64,000 bases of DNA from Bacteroides ovatus. Its GTDB lineage: Bacteria; Bacteroidota; Bacteroidia; Bacteroidales; Bacteroidaceae. The stretch is from NCBI RefSeq assembly GCF_001314995.1, contig NZ_CP012938.1, positions 1,860,001 to 1,924,000 on the forward strand, read 5' to 3'. Numbering within the stretch: the first letter of the stretch is position 1; every line of letters begins with the position of its first letter. Both the position numbers and the translations under genes were made by a program. Positions 8,069-17,966 of this stretch are shown here, one piece after another. The notes under the pieces were generated by a model. It ran no database searches. It was not told the origin of the DNA and worked only from the letters and a program-made list of their open reading frames with translations.

Positions 8069-9370
8069 TTATAAAAAAGTTCCTTGTCGATAATATTTTT
8101 CTAGTTTCATCATCATTTCTATTTGCAAGCGTACACGAACCAGTTCTGCTTTGGCAGCAATAAACCGGTTACGGGCTTCCATCAGTTGAAAGACGGAAAT
8201 CAATCCCTCTTCCCATTTCCGTTCGGATTCTTTCAGTACCAGTGTTTCAGCGTCAAGTTGTGATAATGCCTGCTGATGTTCACTATATCCGGTGTGAAGA
8301 GAAAGGAGTGTTTGCTCAATATCCGTATATAATTGTTGTTTTTCAAGTTCTTCTTCGTTTTTGAGCCGATACATATTCAATTTCAGCTTGCGCTGATTGG
8401 TCAAACGTTGCAAACCGCTTAGCAGGGGAAAGGAGATGCCAACACCCACATATTTTCCTATATTATCACGCAATTGTCTGGCCGAGAAAGCTGTATTATA
8501 ATAATTGGAACCGACGGTGAAACGAGCAAAGACAGAGGGTGAGAAAGCTCCTCCCGCTATCGCATACTCTTTATGAGCTGCTTTTTGTTTCAAATCAATC
8601 ATACGTATGGAGGGCAATATTTCGATAGATTGTGCGTATAGAGTTTCCACAGTCGAAACAGAATATGGTGGTAATTGGGATGCTGTAATCGTATCCAGAA
8701 TAGCGAGTGTGTCGCCCGGCTGGATATTCATTAATTGTTTCAGATGCAATAAAGCGATCCGACTGCTATTTCCGCGCGACTGATAACGATAAATATCTCC
8801 CTCCCGGCGTGCTTTCACCTCCTGTAAATCGGAAGCTGATTTCAATCCCAGTTCCACGAAGACCTCTGTCTGTTTCAAATACCTTTCGCTCAACCGGCTT
8901 TGTTCCAAAGCAAGATCGAGCAATTTTCTCTCCAGAATCAGTTTGTAATAAGCATCCGTCACCTGATAGGCCAGTTCATTCTGTTTCTCTTTCAGCTCCC
9001 ATTCACTACGTTCTTTGTTCATTTTCCGGAAACGCACCTGATTGATACGCGAAAAGCCTTCAAATAAGGAAAGTGTCATATCAAGTCCCACCGTTCCCTC
9101 TTCAAAAGATTCACTGGTATACCCATTGGTGTCAGGATCCAGCGAACGTCCGAATCGTTTGCCTGTTTCCGCATTAACCACTATGTGCGGCAGGAAAGCA
9201 CCGACAGAAGCTATATAATCCGCTTTCGTTTCCTTTATGCCGATAACTCCGTTACGTACAGCCGGATTCTGTTTATAAGCCAAACGAATGCAATCGTCCA
9301 AACTCATAGCGGATTGGGCTAGCAGGAAAACCGGCACTGAAAGCAATAGTAGTAAAAGAAATCTTTTCAT
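8069..9370 (-). CDS. TolC-family outer membrane efflux protein
   Basis: The 433-residue protein has a cleavable signal peptide (MKRFLLLLLLSVPVFLLAQS) and two OEP repeats rich in coiled-coil helices (about 25-220 and 230-430). The repeats share phrases such as LAYQVTDAYYKLILERKLLDLA and an EARNRFIAAKAELVRVRLQ C-terminal helix. It is the first gene of the four-gene exporter operon. A -24/-12 sigma-54 promoter lies about 40 bp upstream of its start (9411-9425), so the whole operon should depend on RpoN and the divergent regulator at 9697. Confidence 0.9.
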   Translation of the reverse strand: MKRFLLLLLLSVPVFLLAQSAMSLDDCIRLAYKQNPAVRNGVIGIKETKADYIASVGAFLPHIVVNAETGKRFGRSLDPDTNGYTSESFEEGTVGLDMTLSLFEGFSRINQVRFRKMNKERSEWELKEKQNELAYQVTDAYYKLILERKLLDLALEQSRLSERYLKQTEVFVELGLKSASDLQEVKARREGDIYRYQSRGNSSRIALLHLKQLMNIQPGDTLAILDTITASQLPPYSVSTVETLYAQSIEILPSIRMIDLKQKAAHKEYAIAGGAFSPSVFARFTVGSNYYNTAFSARQLRDNIGKYVGVGISFPLLSGLQRLTNQRKLKLNMYRLKNEEELEKQQLYTDIEQTLLSLHTGYSEHQQALSQLDAETLVLKESERKWEEGLISVFQLMEARNRFIAAKAELVRVRLQIEMMMKLEKYYRQGTFL

Positions 9371-9410
9371 CCTTTATAATATATGATTGTGTGATAGCAG
9401 GATGATAAAA

Positions 9411-9425
9411 GCAAATGCAATGCCA
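9411..9425 (-). promoter_or_regulatory. Sigma-54 (RpoN) -24/-12 promoter of the exporter operon
   Basis: On the minus strand, TGGCAT-TGCAT-TTGC matches the TGGCAC-N5-TTGC consensus with one mismatch and exact spacing. It points at tolC with a predicted start near 9399. The neighbouring NtrC-type regulator with an almost intact GAFTGA loop makes this assignment stronger. Confidence 0.75.
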
Positions 9426-9479
9426 CAAATCATAAATAATTGATTATAAAACAAATAGAAATTACATAATTCTTCCACC

Positions 9480-9609
9480 GTCCAAAAATTAAACGCCCTA
9501 ACGTCCAATAATTGGACATTACCGAGAGAATCCCTCTATTCTACCCCATTCTAACTCGTTCTGACTCATTCCAGCATAAACTTTGTATGAAAACGTCTAA
9601 TTATTGGAC
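9480..9609. promoter_or_regulatory. Palindromic activator sites (three copies) between exporter operon and regulator
   Basis: A perfect 15-bp dyad GTCCAAT-A-ATTGGAC lies at 9503-9517. A near-perfect copy GTCTAATTATTGGAC lies at 9595-9609, and a weaker copy GTCCAAAAATTAAAC at 9480-9494. The two strong sites lie about 110 and 200 bp upstream of the sigma-54 start site, which is normal for enhancer-type NtrC binding sites. The copy at 9595 is close to the regulator gene and could also autoregulate it. Confidence 0.7.
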
Positions 9610-9696
9610 ACTCCCTTGCAAAGAAAATCAAAAACAGATACCTTTACCCGGAAACTTAAAAGGAACATTCAACGGACAGAGCCCCCAATCTTGCGT

Positions 9697-11061
9697 ATGG
9701 AAACAGGAACGATTTTAATTGTAGACGACAATAAGAGTGTATTAGCCTCACTGGAGTTATTACTCGAGAATGTGTTCAGCACAGTCCGCACAGCTGCCAA
9801 TCCTAATCAAATCACGACCATCTTATCTACCACTCCGATTGATATTGTGATTCTGGATATGAACTTTTCAGCAGGAATCAACAATGGTAACGAGGGACTG
9901 TACTGGCTGAAACATATCCATGAAATCCGCCCTTCACTGCCCGTTATTATGCTAACCGCCTACGGTGATGTAGAATTAGCCGTTAAAGCACTGAAGAATG
10001 GTGCAACAGATTTTCTACTAAAACCATGGGATAACCACATACTGATACAGAAAATAAAGGAAGCCTATCAAAACAATCGTCCAACCCATCATAAAAACTC
10101 TCCCAAATCAACCCAGAAAGCATCCGGTGATGAAAATCTGAATAAGTCAGAAATGTTGATCGGTCATTCCCCTGCAATGCTACAGCTAATTAAGGTAGTT
10201 ACTAAAGTCGCCAAAACCGATGCCAATATCCTGATAACCGGAGAAAACGGAACAGGAAAAGAGATGTTAGCCAGGGAAATACATCGCTTATCTTCACGAA
10301 ACACCCGTCAGTTACTTAGTGTCGATATGGGGGCTATCAGCGAATCGCTCTTTGAGAGTGAACTCTTCGGACACGAACGTGGAGCGTTTACTGATGCTTA
10401 TGAAAGCCGTCCGGGTAAATTCGAAGCCGCCAATGGTGGTTCGCTTTTTATGGATGAAATCGGAAATCTCCCTCTTGCATTGCAGGCCAAACTACTGACT
10501 GTACTACAAAACCGAAATATCACCCGAATCGGAAGCAACAAAGTGATTCCCGTTGATATCCGACTCATCTCCGCCACCAACAAAGACATACCGGAGATGA
10601 TTAAAGAAGGTTTGTTCCGCGAAGACTTATTCTATCGCATCAATACCATCCATCTGGAAATTCCCCCTTTGAGAGAACGGGGAGATGATCTATTATTATT
10701 CATCGATGCTTTTCTTCATCGCTTCGCTTCCAAATATCAACGACCGGAAATGCGAATGCATGAGCAAACGATTGAAAAGCTACGCTCCTATCATTGGCCG
10801 GGCAATATCCGGGAACTGCAACACACCATCGAAAAGGCGGTTATTTTATGCGAAAGCAACGTGATACGTCCTAAAGATATTCTGGTGAAACAGACTTGGA
10901 AACCACAGACAGTCCAAGCGGTGCCCAATCTGGAAGAAGTGGAACGACAAGCCATCGAGACGGCCATCTTGCAAAATAATGGAAACCTGACTGCTGCGGC
11001 CGAACAACTTGGTATCAGCCGACAAACGCTCTACAATAAACTGAAACGATTTAAGCCCTAA
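9697..11061 (+). CDS. NtrC/AtoC-family sigma-54-dependent response regulator
   Basis: The 454-residue regulator has a receiver domain (residues 1-125) with the acidic pair in ILIVDDNKS, phospho-acceptor Asp in VILDMNF, Thr in MLTAYGD and Lys in FLLKPW. An AAA+ domain (about 150-390) carries Walker A GENGTGKE, the sigma-54 contact loop GAFTDA and Walker B GGSLFMDEIG. A Fis-type helix-turn-helix ends it (NLTAAAEQLGISRQTLYNKL). GAFTDA differs from GAFTGA at the fifth position but keeps the essential threonine. The start at 9697 is chosen because the receiver domain begins there; the in-frame ATG at 9604 would add 31 unrelated residues. It is divergent from the exporter operon and 5 bp upstream of its kinase. 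Confidence 0.9.
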   Translation: METGTILIVDDNKSVLASLELLLENVFSTVRTAANPNQITTILSTTPIDIVILDMNFSAGINNGNEGLYWLKHIHEIRPSLPVIMLTAYGDVELAVKALKNGATDFLLKPWDNHILIQKIKEAYQNNRPTHHKNSPKSTQKASGDENLNKSEMLIGHSPAMLQLIKVVTKVAKTDANILITGENGTGKEMLAREIHRLSSRNTRQLLSVDMGAISESLFESELFGHERGAFTDAYESRPGKFEAANGGSLFMDEIGNLPLALQAKLLTVLQNRNITRIGSNKVIPVDIRLISATNKDIPEMIKEGLFREDLFYRINTIHLEIPPLRERGDDLLLFIDAFLHRFASKYQRPEMRMHEQTIEKLRSYHWPGNIRELQHTIEKAVILCESNVIRPKDILVKQTWKPQTVQAVPNLEEVERQAIETAILQNNGNLTAAAEQLGISRQTLYNKLKRFKP

Positions 11062-11066
11062 GCCGT

Positions 11067-12320
11067 ATGCTATTCAGCCGACATATATATTGGACCACAT
11101 TAGGACATATCCTATTTATTCTTGCTACCGCAGGAACAGGTCTATGGCTCATTATTTCCCAACAAGGAGTGGTAATAGGGATATTACTGGTTATCTGCTC
11201 CTTGTTTCAGATTGGAAGATTAGTGAATAAGCTAAACTCTTTCAACCAAAAATTACGCCTTTTCTTCGATGCGATAGAAGACAAAGACAATATGCTCTAT
11301 TTCCCCGAAAACAATGTCAGCCGGGAACAGGAAATGCTGAATCGTTCACTCAACCGTATCAATGCCCTGCTCATCCGAACTCAAGCTGAATATTCAAAGC
11401 AGGAACATTTCTACCGTTCGCTATTGGAAGAAGTCCCTAGCGGTGTGTTGGCATGGGATTCTTCCGGAAAAATAATGATGGCCAACAGTGCCGCACTGAC
11501 TTTATTGGGATGCCAGCAACTAGCCCAATACGACCAACTGAAACCTATCCTGCAGGAAAAAGAGAAGAAAGAACGACTTAGTCTGTCTCAAAACCAGATG
11601 AAATTACAGAACGAAACTATTACCATCTTATCCATCAAGGATATCAGCAATGAACTGAATGATAAAGAGAGTGAATCATGGAACAAGCTAAGCCACGTGC
11701 TTACCCACGAAATCATGAACACCATTGCTCCCATCATCTCCCTGTCGCAAACATTATCCGCATATCCGGACAACAGCGAAAAAACACTTCGCGGACTTCA
11801 TATCATCCAGGCACAAAGTGAACGCCTGCTGGAATTTACCGAATCTTTCCGTCGTCTCTCCTATCTGCCCCAACCGGAAAGGAAACGGTTTTCACTAACA
11901 GCCCTCCTGCAAAATCTGCAAGAACTCCTGTCTACCGATTTTCAGGAAAATCAGATTCATTTCACACTTACCTGTCAGCCGGAATTCATCGATATGGATG
12001 GAGACGAGAACCAGCTATCCCAAGTCCTGCTCAATCTCCTTAGAAACTCCATTCAGGCGTTAGACGGAAGAACAGACGGAGCAATCGAAATTTATGCATA
12101 TCGGGACGAGCATATATCTATCGACGTCACAGACAATGGTCCCGGTATCCCCGATGAACTGCAGGAAAAAATATTCATTCCGTTCTTCACCACCAAATCC
12201 GAAGGAACCGGTATCGGATTAAGTCTCTGCCGACAAATCATCCGTAACCACAACGGTCATTTGTCTATTTTGGAAAGCCGTCCCGGTAAAACAATTTTTC
12301 ATATCGACATTTCACTGTAA
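11067..12320 (+). CDS. Sensor histidine kinase of the NtrB/NtrY type
   Basis: The 417-residue protein has two N-terminal TM helices (about 8-50) with almost no periplasmic loop, suggesting it senses membrane or cytoplasmic state. A PAS domain (about 115-170, [23 protein letters not shown]) precedes the H-box [16 protein letters not shown] and a HATPase_c domain with the N-box [13 protein letters not shown]1 [10 protein letters not shown] and G2 [12 protein letters not shown]. It follows the response regulator by 5 bp and should phosphorylate it. Confidence 0.9.
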   Translation: MLFSRHIYWTTLGHILFILATAGTGLWLIISQQGVVIGILLVICSLFQIGRLVNKLNSFNQKLRLFFDAIEDKDNMLYFPENNVSREQEMLNRSLNRINALLIRTQAEYSKQEHFYRSLLEEVPSGVLAWDSSGKIMMANSAALTLLGCQQLAQYDQLKPILQEKEKKERLSLSQNQMKLQNETITILSIKDISNELNDKESESWNKLSHVLTHEIMNTIAPIISLSQTLSAYPDNSEKTLRGLHIIQAQSERLLEFTESFRRLSYLPQPERKRFSLTALLQNLQELLSTDFQENQIHFTLTCQPEFIDMDGDENQLSQVLLNLLRNSIQALDGRTDGAIEIYAYRDEHISIDVTDNGPGIPDELQEKIFIPFFTTKSEGTGIGLSLCRQIIRNHNGHLSILESRPGKTIFHIDISL

Positions 12321-12377
12321 AACAAACCTTTCACGGCCTTCGAGTGTTTATTATCATATAAACGAATTTTACACGAT

Positions 12378-13403
12378 ATGAGCACCAAAGAACAATACTG
12401 GAAATATTCCCTCATTGTCATCATCCTGTTTATGGGAGTCATCATCTTCCGCCAAATCACTCCTTTTCTGGGGGGATTGCTGGGAGCACTCACCATCTAC
12501 ATTCTTGTACGCGGACAGATGAATCATCTGGTAGAAAAACGAAAGCTGAAACGAAGCATCAGCGCACTGTTGATTACCGCAGAAACGATTTTCGTCTTTC
12601 TTATCCCTTTGGGATTGACTGTCTGGATGGTGGCAAACAAGTTACAGGATATCAATCTGGATCCACAGACCTATATTGCACCTATTCAACAGGTAGCAGA
12701 ATTCATCAAAGAGAAAACAGGATACGATGTATTGGGAAAAGATACGCTGTCATTCATCATGTCCATACTTCCCCGTATCGGACAAATTATAATGGAAAGC
12801 ATCAGCAGCCTTGCCATCAACCTGTTCGTCATGATCTTTGTGCTTTACTTCATGCTGATTGGAGGAAAAAAGATGGAAGCTTATGTCAATGACATTCTGC
12901 CATTTAATGAAACCAATACGCAGGAAGTCATTCACGAAATCAATATGATTGTCCGTTCCAATGCTATCGGCATTCCCTTACTGGCTATCATTCAGGGAGG
13001 CGTGGCTATGATAGGCTATCTGCTTTTCGGAGCACCCAACATACTGATGCTGGGATTCCTGACCTGCTTTGCAACCATCATTCCGATGGTAGGTACGGCA
13101 TTGGTATGGTTTCCTGTAGCCGCTTATCTTGCCATCAGCGGAGACTGGTTCAACGCCATCGGGCTTTTTGGCTATGGAGCTATCGTCGTATCGCAATCGG
13201 ACAACCTTATCCGGTTCATCCTTCAAAAGAAGATGGCGGATACACATCCGCTTATCACTATTTTCGGAGTAGTCATCGGCCTGCCGATATTCGGGTTTAT
13301 GGGAGTCATCTTCGGTCCGTTGCTGCTTTCATTATTCTTTCTTTTTGTGGATATGTTCAAGAAAGAATATCTCGACTTGCGAAATAACCTCCCATCGAGA
13401 TGA
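12378..13403 (+). CDS. AI-2E transporter (PerM/DUF20) family membrane protein
   Basis: The 341-residue protein is highly hydrophobic, with about eight TM segments: two near the N-terminus (YSLIVIILFMGVIIF; GGLLGALTIYILVRG), one near 62-84, and a C-terminal cluster from about 150. It carries the family's GxPLLAIIQGG-type motif (GIPLLAIIQGGVAMIGYLLF) and the ending GVIFGPLLLSLF. Some members export autoinducer-2, but most have no proven substrate and some act as Na+/H+ exchangers, so no specific role is assigned. It lies 57 bp after the kinase with no clear terminator between. Confidence 0.85.
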   Translation: MSTKEQYWKYSLIVIILFMGVIIFRQITPFLGGLLGALTIYILVRGQMNHLVEKRKLKRSISALLITAETIFVFLIPLGLTVWMVANKLQDINLDPQTYIAPIQQVAEFIKEKTGYDVLGKDTLSFIMSILPRIGQIIMESISSLAINLFVMIFVLYFMLIGGKKMEAYVNDILPFNETNTQEVIHEINMIVRSNAIGIPLLAIIQGGVAMIGYLLFGAPNILMLGFLTCFATIIPMVGTALVWFPVAAYLAISGDWFNAIGLFGYGAIVVSQSDNLIRFILQKKMADTHPLITIFGVVIGLPIFGFMGVIFGPLLLSLFFLFVDMFKKEYLDLRNNLPSR

Positions 13404-13459
13404 CGAAACTACCGAAAAATTGTGTACTTTTGCGGCTGTAAAAACGACACTAAAATTTG

Positions 13460-14632
13460 ATGGAAACATTTACATTCAATACTGTCGAACTGATTCTTTT
13501 ATCGGTGGCAGGTATTCTTTTTATCATCCAGCTCATTTATTATTTCGGCCTGTACAATCGAATACATGTCCACAATAAAGCTGTAGGCAAAGAAGAGGTG
13601 CATTTCATACGAGAACTGCCTCCACTTTCCGTGATTCTCTGTGCACGCAATGAGGCTGAAAATCTTCGTAAAATTCTACCTGCCATTCTGGAACAGGACT
13701 ATCCACAATTTGAAGTGATTGTCATCAATGATGCTTCCACAGATGATACCGAGGATATACTGGGAGTGATGGAAGAAAAATATCCTCATCTTTACCATAG
13801 TTTTACGCCCGAAAGTGCACGCTATATCAGTCATAAGAAACTGGCTCTAACGTTAGGCATCAAAGCCAGCAAACATGACTGGCTCGTATTTACGGAAACA
13901 AACTGTATGCCCGCCAGCAACCAGTGGCTAAAACTGATGGCACGTAATTTCACTCCGCAGACCCAAATTGTGTTGGGATATAGCGGATACGACCGCACAA
14001 AAGGATGGTTGCACAAACGTACTGCATTCGATACTTTGTTCCAGTCTTTGCGCTATCTGGGATTCGCGCTGGCCGGAAAACCTTATATCGGTATCGGACG
14101 CAACCTGGCTTACCGGAAAGAACTATTCTTTCAACAGAAAGGTTTCTCCAAATACCTGAATCTGCAACGTGGAGAAGATGATTTATTCATTAATGAGCTA
14201 GCTACCTCCTCCAACACCCGTGTTGAAACAGACTTCAACGCTACCACACGGATACAGCCCGTATATCGCTACAAAGATTGGAAAGAAGAAAAGGTTAGTT
14301 ATATGGCTACTGCCAGATTCTACCACGGAATACAGCGTTACCTCCTGGGATTTGAGACATTCTCCCGTTTGTTATTCTATATTGCCTGTATAGCAGGTAT
14401 CGTATTCGGGATACTTAATTTCCACTGGCTGGTAGCAGGCATCGCATTCCTGATGTGGTTACTGCGCTTTACAGTACAAGCTGTCATTATCAACCGCACG
14501 GCAAAAGAAATGGGTGGAGGACGAAAATACTATTTCTCGTTACCTGTTTTCGACCTTATCCAACCTGTACAGTCATTGAAGTTCAAACTCTGCCGTTTCT
14601 TCCGGGGAAAAGGAGATTTCATGAGAAGATAA
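13460..14632 (+). CDS. Membrane-bound family 2 glycosyltransferase
   Basis: The 390-residue protein has an N-terminal TM helix (about 8-29) and a GT-A catalytic domain from about residue 50. The latter contains LPPLSVILCARNEAENL, the nucleotide-binding DxD-like INDASTDDT and a GEDDLFINEL acidic motif. TM helices at about 290-340 end the protein. The arrangement resembles processive or membrane-anchored GT2 enzymes. Acceptor and sugar donor are not apparent. The ATG at 13460 is used; an in-frame TTG at 13457 is unlikely to be the start. Confidence 0.85.
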   Translation: METFTFNTVELILLSVAGILFIIQLIYYFGLYNRIHVHNKAVGKEEVHFIRELPPLSVILCARNEAENLRKILPAILEQDYPQFEVIVINDASTDDTEDILGVMEEKYPHLYHSFTPESARYISHKKLALTLGIKASKHDWLVFTETNCMPASNQWLKLMARNFTPQTQIVLGYSGYDRTKGWLHKRTAFDTLFQSLRYLGFALAGKPYIGIGRNLAYRKELFFQQKGFSKYLNLQRGEDDLFINELATSSNTRVETDFNATTRIQPVYRYKDWKEEKVSYMATARFYHGIQRYLLGFETFSRLLFYIACIAGIVFGILNFHWLVAGIAFLMWLLRFTVQAVIINRTAKEMGGGRKYYFSLPVFDLIQPVQSLKFKLCRFFRGKGDFMRR

Positions 14633-14662
14633 ACCGGATTTCGTGAGAAGACAGACTTATTG

Positions 14663-15112
14663 TTAAATCAATCGCTGCATATAAATAGCATCCGAACCAT
14701 CGTGATAATAGCATGGCTTTATTCCAACAGGAATAAAGCCATTTTTCATATATAGCCCGATAGCGGAAGTATTGGTCACTTTCACTTCAAGCGTAATCTT
14801 TGCAGCCTTACATTCACCGGCCGTCTGAATCGTCTGGTCCATCAATACCTGCCCCAGTTCTCTTCCTCTATAATCCGGATGAACAGCTATCGAATAGATT
14901 CTTAAATAGCGAGTTCCCCCATGAAATAACAGGGAGACATAAGCGATCACCCTATCCGCCTCCATCATCACATAGAAAATTCCTTTCGAACGGCTTATCA
15001 GATAGGCAAACTGCTCTTTTGAAAAACTGTCTTCCCGGAAACACTCCCACTCTATTTCCAAAATAGCGGGAATGTCTGCCTGCTGTGCTTTACGGACGAT
15101 TATCGGCTCCAT
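14663..15112 (-). CDS. GNAT-family N-acetyltransferase (RimI-like)
   Basis: The 149-residue protein is a single GNAT domain. Visible are the motif A acetyl-CoA loop YRGRELGQVLMDQTI (R/Q-x-x-G-x-G/A type), preceded by SIAVHPD, and a C-terminal NTSAIGLYMKNGFIPVGIKPCYY, which is the typical RimI-like ending. It starts 2 bp after the stop of the ATP-grasp gene, so the two are translationally coupled. Pairing with a RimK-type ligase suggests joint modification of a peptide or amino acid derivative, an inference from context only. Confidence 0.85.
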   Translation of the reverse strand: MEPIIVRKAQQADIPAILEIEWECFREDSFSKEQFAYLISRSKGIFYVMMEADRVIAYVSLLFHGGTRYLRIYSIAVHPDYRGRELGQVLMDQTIQTAGECKAAKITLEVKVTNTSAIGLYMKNGFIPVGIKPCYYHDGSDAIYMQRLI

Positions 15113-15114
15113 AA

Positions 15115-16581
15115 TCAATAATGTTTTGTTTCTAGCACTTGTTCAAAGTGATTCAACAAACGGTAATACATTTCATCACCGATAATGGCATCTTCCAGTC
15201 CATGCTCGATGCTCGGATTGTCATTGATTTCAATCACATAAGCCTTATCATCCACCATTTTCAGATCGACTCCATACAACCCTTTTCCTATCAGATTGGC
15301 AGCCTTTACAGCTGTATCCAATACCACACGAGGCACCTGATAAATAGGAATCGTATCTACCAATCCACAACGGCTTCTGCCCGAATCATAGTGACAGTAA
15401 ATCTGCCAGTGTCCTTTCGCCATATAATATTTGCAGGCATAGAGCGGTACACCGTTCAATAGACCGACACGCCAGTCAAACTCCGTTGGAGTAAATGCCT
15501 GTGCCAGCAAGATAGCCGATTTTTCAAACAGTATCTTCAGACTGGCTTGCAGTTCCTCTTCGTTCGACACTTTTTTCATACCAATGGAATAAGAGCCATC
15601 CGGTATTTTCAGGATAAAAGGAGCACCTACCAGTTCGCTTATCTGTTCAAACGAATGATGGTTGGATTGAAAAATCAATGTAGACTTAGGAGCAGATATC
15701 TTTTCCTTCTCAAAAAGTTCTTTCAGATACACTTTGTTCGTACACCGAATGATAGACAACGGATCGTCAATAACAGCCATTCCGTTTTGTGCAGCCAACT
15801 GTGACAAATGGAATGTATAATGATTGAGCGACGTTGTAGTACGAATAAACAAGGCATCAAATTCGAGCAAACGGATAGCATCATCTTCGGTTATCATCTC
15901 CACATGGATGTTCATTTTCTTAGCTACCTCCGTCAATTTGTGCAGAGCACCTTTATTGCTGGGAGGAAATTTCTCCTGTGGATCGACCAATACAGCGAGA
16001 CTGTAACGGGAAGCCTTTGCCGACTTCGGTGCACGCCATATTTTCTTGTTAAAGTTATCCAGCGTATTGGCAAAGAAATCCTGCTCTGCATCATTAAGCT
16101 GATTCAGGGGAAGAAAATGAATGCCCTCGATCTGATTTCTGGGATGAGTATTCAAAGCCACTCTTAACAATGGGCAAGGGTAATTCTCGAAAATAAAACG
16201 CGCAATCCGTTCCATACCTTTTTCCCGGCATTTGCCAAAGTAGATATTCAGGTACCAGATATCATCCTTGATGTCATTCTTCTGTATCCATTGATAACAA
16301 AGGGCTTGCAGACTACGGTCCATCCGCACCCCCGTTCCAGCCTCCATTTTGTTGATGATATCAACATCCGGAATGACTTTCTGTCCTCTCGTTTGGGCTA
16401 GCAGCGAACAGTAATACCCTTCAGAGTTATAGCTGTAATCATTGCTAAGATTAATAACTAACTTCCGGTCTTTCTCCACCGGCTTGTTTTTTAGATAGTC
16501 GGAAACAGTCAGGACACTACTTGTCTCATAATACGGTTTCCAGTCATCCAGATTATCCAACAGAATTAACACATTATTCAT
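15115..16581 (-). CDS. RimK-family ATP-grasp ligase with RLAN N-terminal domain
   Basis: The 488-residue protein has an N-terminal RimK-like ATP-grasp-associated domain (RLAN, about 1-180) followed by an ATP-grasp fold (about 205-480). ATP/Mg2+-binding elements are visible in APFILKIPDGSYSIGMKKV, KGLYGVDLKMVDDKAYVIE and EINDNPSIEHG. ATP-grasp ligases of this group join a carboxylate to an amine, often adding glutamate or similar residues. The substrate is unknown. The gene is followed with a 2-bp gap by a GNAT acetyltransferase. A -7 box (TATATTTG, plus-strand complement at 16629-16636) lies upstream on the minus strand. Confidence 0.85.
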   Translation of the reverse strand: MNNVLILLDNLDDWKPYYETSSVLTVSDYLKNKPVEKDRKLVINLSNDYSYNSEGYYCSLLAQTRGQKVIPDVDIINKMEAGTGVRMDRSLQALCYQWIQKNDIKDDIWYLNIYFGKCREKGMERIARFIFENYPCPLLRVALNTHPRNQIEGIHFLPLNQLNDAEQDFFANTLDNFNKKIWRAPKSAKASRYSLAVLVDPQEKFPPSNKGALHKLTEVAKKMNIHVEMITEDDAIRLLEFDALFIRTTTSLNHYTFHLSQLAAQNGMAVIDDPLSIIRCTNKVYLKELFEKEKISAPKSTLIFQSNHHSFEQISELVGAPFILKIPDGSYSIGMKKVSNEEELQASLKILFEKSAILLAQAFTPTEFDWRVGLLNGVPLYACKYYMAKGHWQIYCHYDSGRSRCGLVDTIPIYQVPRVVLDTAVKAANLIGKGLYGVDLKMVDDKAYVIEINDNPSIEHGLEDAIIGDEMYYRLLNHFEQVLETKHY

Positions 16582-16711
16582 AATGGTTAAAAATTAAACC
16601 TACAAGAGGATATTAAGTAAATTGGGCGCAAATATAGACATATTATTCACTCCACATCACGCAATGGACCAAATTATTTTTGCAGTAAAAATCAGATAGG
16701 AAAAAAGAGGA

Positions 16712-17956
16712 TTATTCGTATCTCATGGAGCTTGCCGGATTGATCTTAGTGATAAGAAATGAAGGACCAATCAACATCAATACAGATGCACACAAAGTGC
16801 CCAAATTAATCAAGATAAAAAGTAAAACATTAAAAGAAACTGGAACAGTATCTACATAATAAGTCGCCGGATCAAGTTTAAAGAATCCGAATTGAGACTG
16901 AAGGATACAGAATGCCAAGCCAATGGCATTGCCCCAAAACATTCCTTTGCCAATCAAAAAGACTGCAAACCAAAGAAAGGTTCTGCGAATCGTGAAATTA
17001 TTGGCTCCCAATGCTTTTAAAATCCCAATCATATTGGTACGTTCGATGATAATAATCAATAAACCGGAAATCATGGTGAAGCCAGCAACTCCTATCATCA
17101 AAATCAGAATCACCCATACGTTCAAATCCAATAAATCAAGCCAAGCAAAGATTTGAGGATTCAGTTGTTCGATGTTACGCACATAATACACACCTCCCAA
17201 CTCATCTTGCCTGTTGTCAATATCAGTTGCGATCTCATAGGTTATATCTTCCAGTCTATCATAATCTTTCACCTGTAATTCCACACCGGTCACCTGTTCC
17301 GGTTGCCAACCGTTCAAACGATTCACCAGATTAAGATCCGTCAGTAAAAAGAGGTTGTCGTATTCGGAGAAATTCGTCTGATAAATTCCGGCAATCGTCA
17401 GGCGACGAGCGCGAATATCATCCTGTATATAATAGGTATATATCTTATCTCCCAGTTTCAACTTCATTTTAGTTGCCAACGCTTTCGAGATAAGTACTTG
17501 ATTGGTAGAAACTGAATCACTGAAAACAGGAATCTCCCCTTCTACCAAATACTCTTTTATAAAATGGGGGTCAAACTCCGGACCTACACCTTTCAACACC
17601 ATTCCTTGAAAAGCGTCATCGGTCTTAATCATACCCGGTTTGGTAGAGAAACGCTGCACATGGCTTATCTCCGGATAATCAGCAAGAGCAGTCATCATAC
17701 TGTCTCCTACCACAATGGGATGGGTTTCGTAAGAACTGACCGCATCCAAATTAGTTATCTGGATATGCGACCCGAATCCTATAACTTTATTTCTCACTTC
17801 ACTTTTAAACCCGATGACTACCGCCACTGCAATAATCATTACGGCCAAACCAATAGCAATACCCGCCATGGCAATGAGGACCGCAGGACGTGACACCTGC
17901 TTTCCGCCATCGCTTTCACGATAGATACGCCGGGCTATGAAAAGTGATAAAGACAT
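16712..17956 (-). CDS. LolC/LolE-like FtsX-family ABC permease
   Basis: The 414-residue protein has the layout of lipoprotein-release permeases. An amphipathic start MSLSLFIARRIYR is followed by TM1 at about 25-50 (AVLIAMAGIAIGLAVMIIAVAVVIGF) and a periplasmic domain of about 220 residues. A C-terminal FtsX unit has three TM helices (VWVILILMIGVAGFTMISGLLIIII; FLWFAVFLIGKGMFW; LFILINLGTLCASVLMLIG) and the cytoplasmic ILKALGANNFTIRRTF coupling helix. No ATPase gene is adjacent, so the partner must lie elsewhere. Transport of outer membrane lipoproteins is the family role; specificity is unproven. Confidence 0.82.
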   Translation of the reverse strand: MSLSLFIARRIYRESDGGKQVSRPAVLIAMAGIAIGLAVMIIAVAVVIGFKSEVRNKVIGFGSHIQITNLDAVSSYETHPIVVGDSMMTALADYPEISHVQRFSTKPGMIKTDDAFQGMVLKGVGPEFDPHFIKEYLVEGEIPVFSDSVSTNQVLISKALATKMKLKLGDKIYTYYIQDDIRARRLTIAGIYQTNFSEYDNLFLLTDLNLVNRLNGWQPEQVTGVELQVKDYDRLEDITYEIATDIDNRQDELGGVYYVRNIEQLNPQIFAWLDLLDLNVWVILILMIGVAGFTMISGLLIIIIERTNMIGILKALGANNFTIRRTFLWFAVFLIGKGMFWGNAIGLAFCILQSQFGFFKLDPATYYVDTVPVSFNVLLFILINLGTLCASVLMLIGPSFLITKINPASSMRYE

Positions 17957-17966
17957 TTGTTTAAGT

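Noticed and set aside
7001..8074. Plus-strand open frame of about 357 codons opposite the adaptor gene
   Set aside because: Antisense to the HlyD/MacA-type gene, with an odd Cys/Phe/His-rich composition and no recognisable motif.
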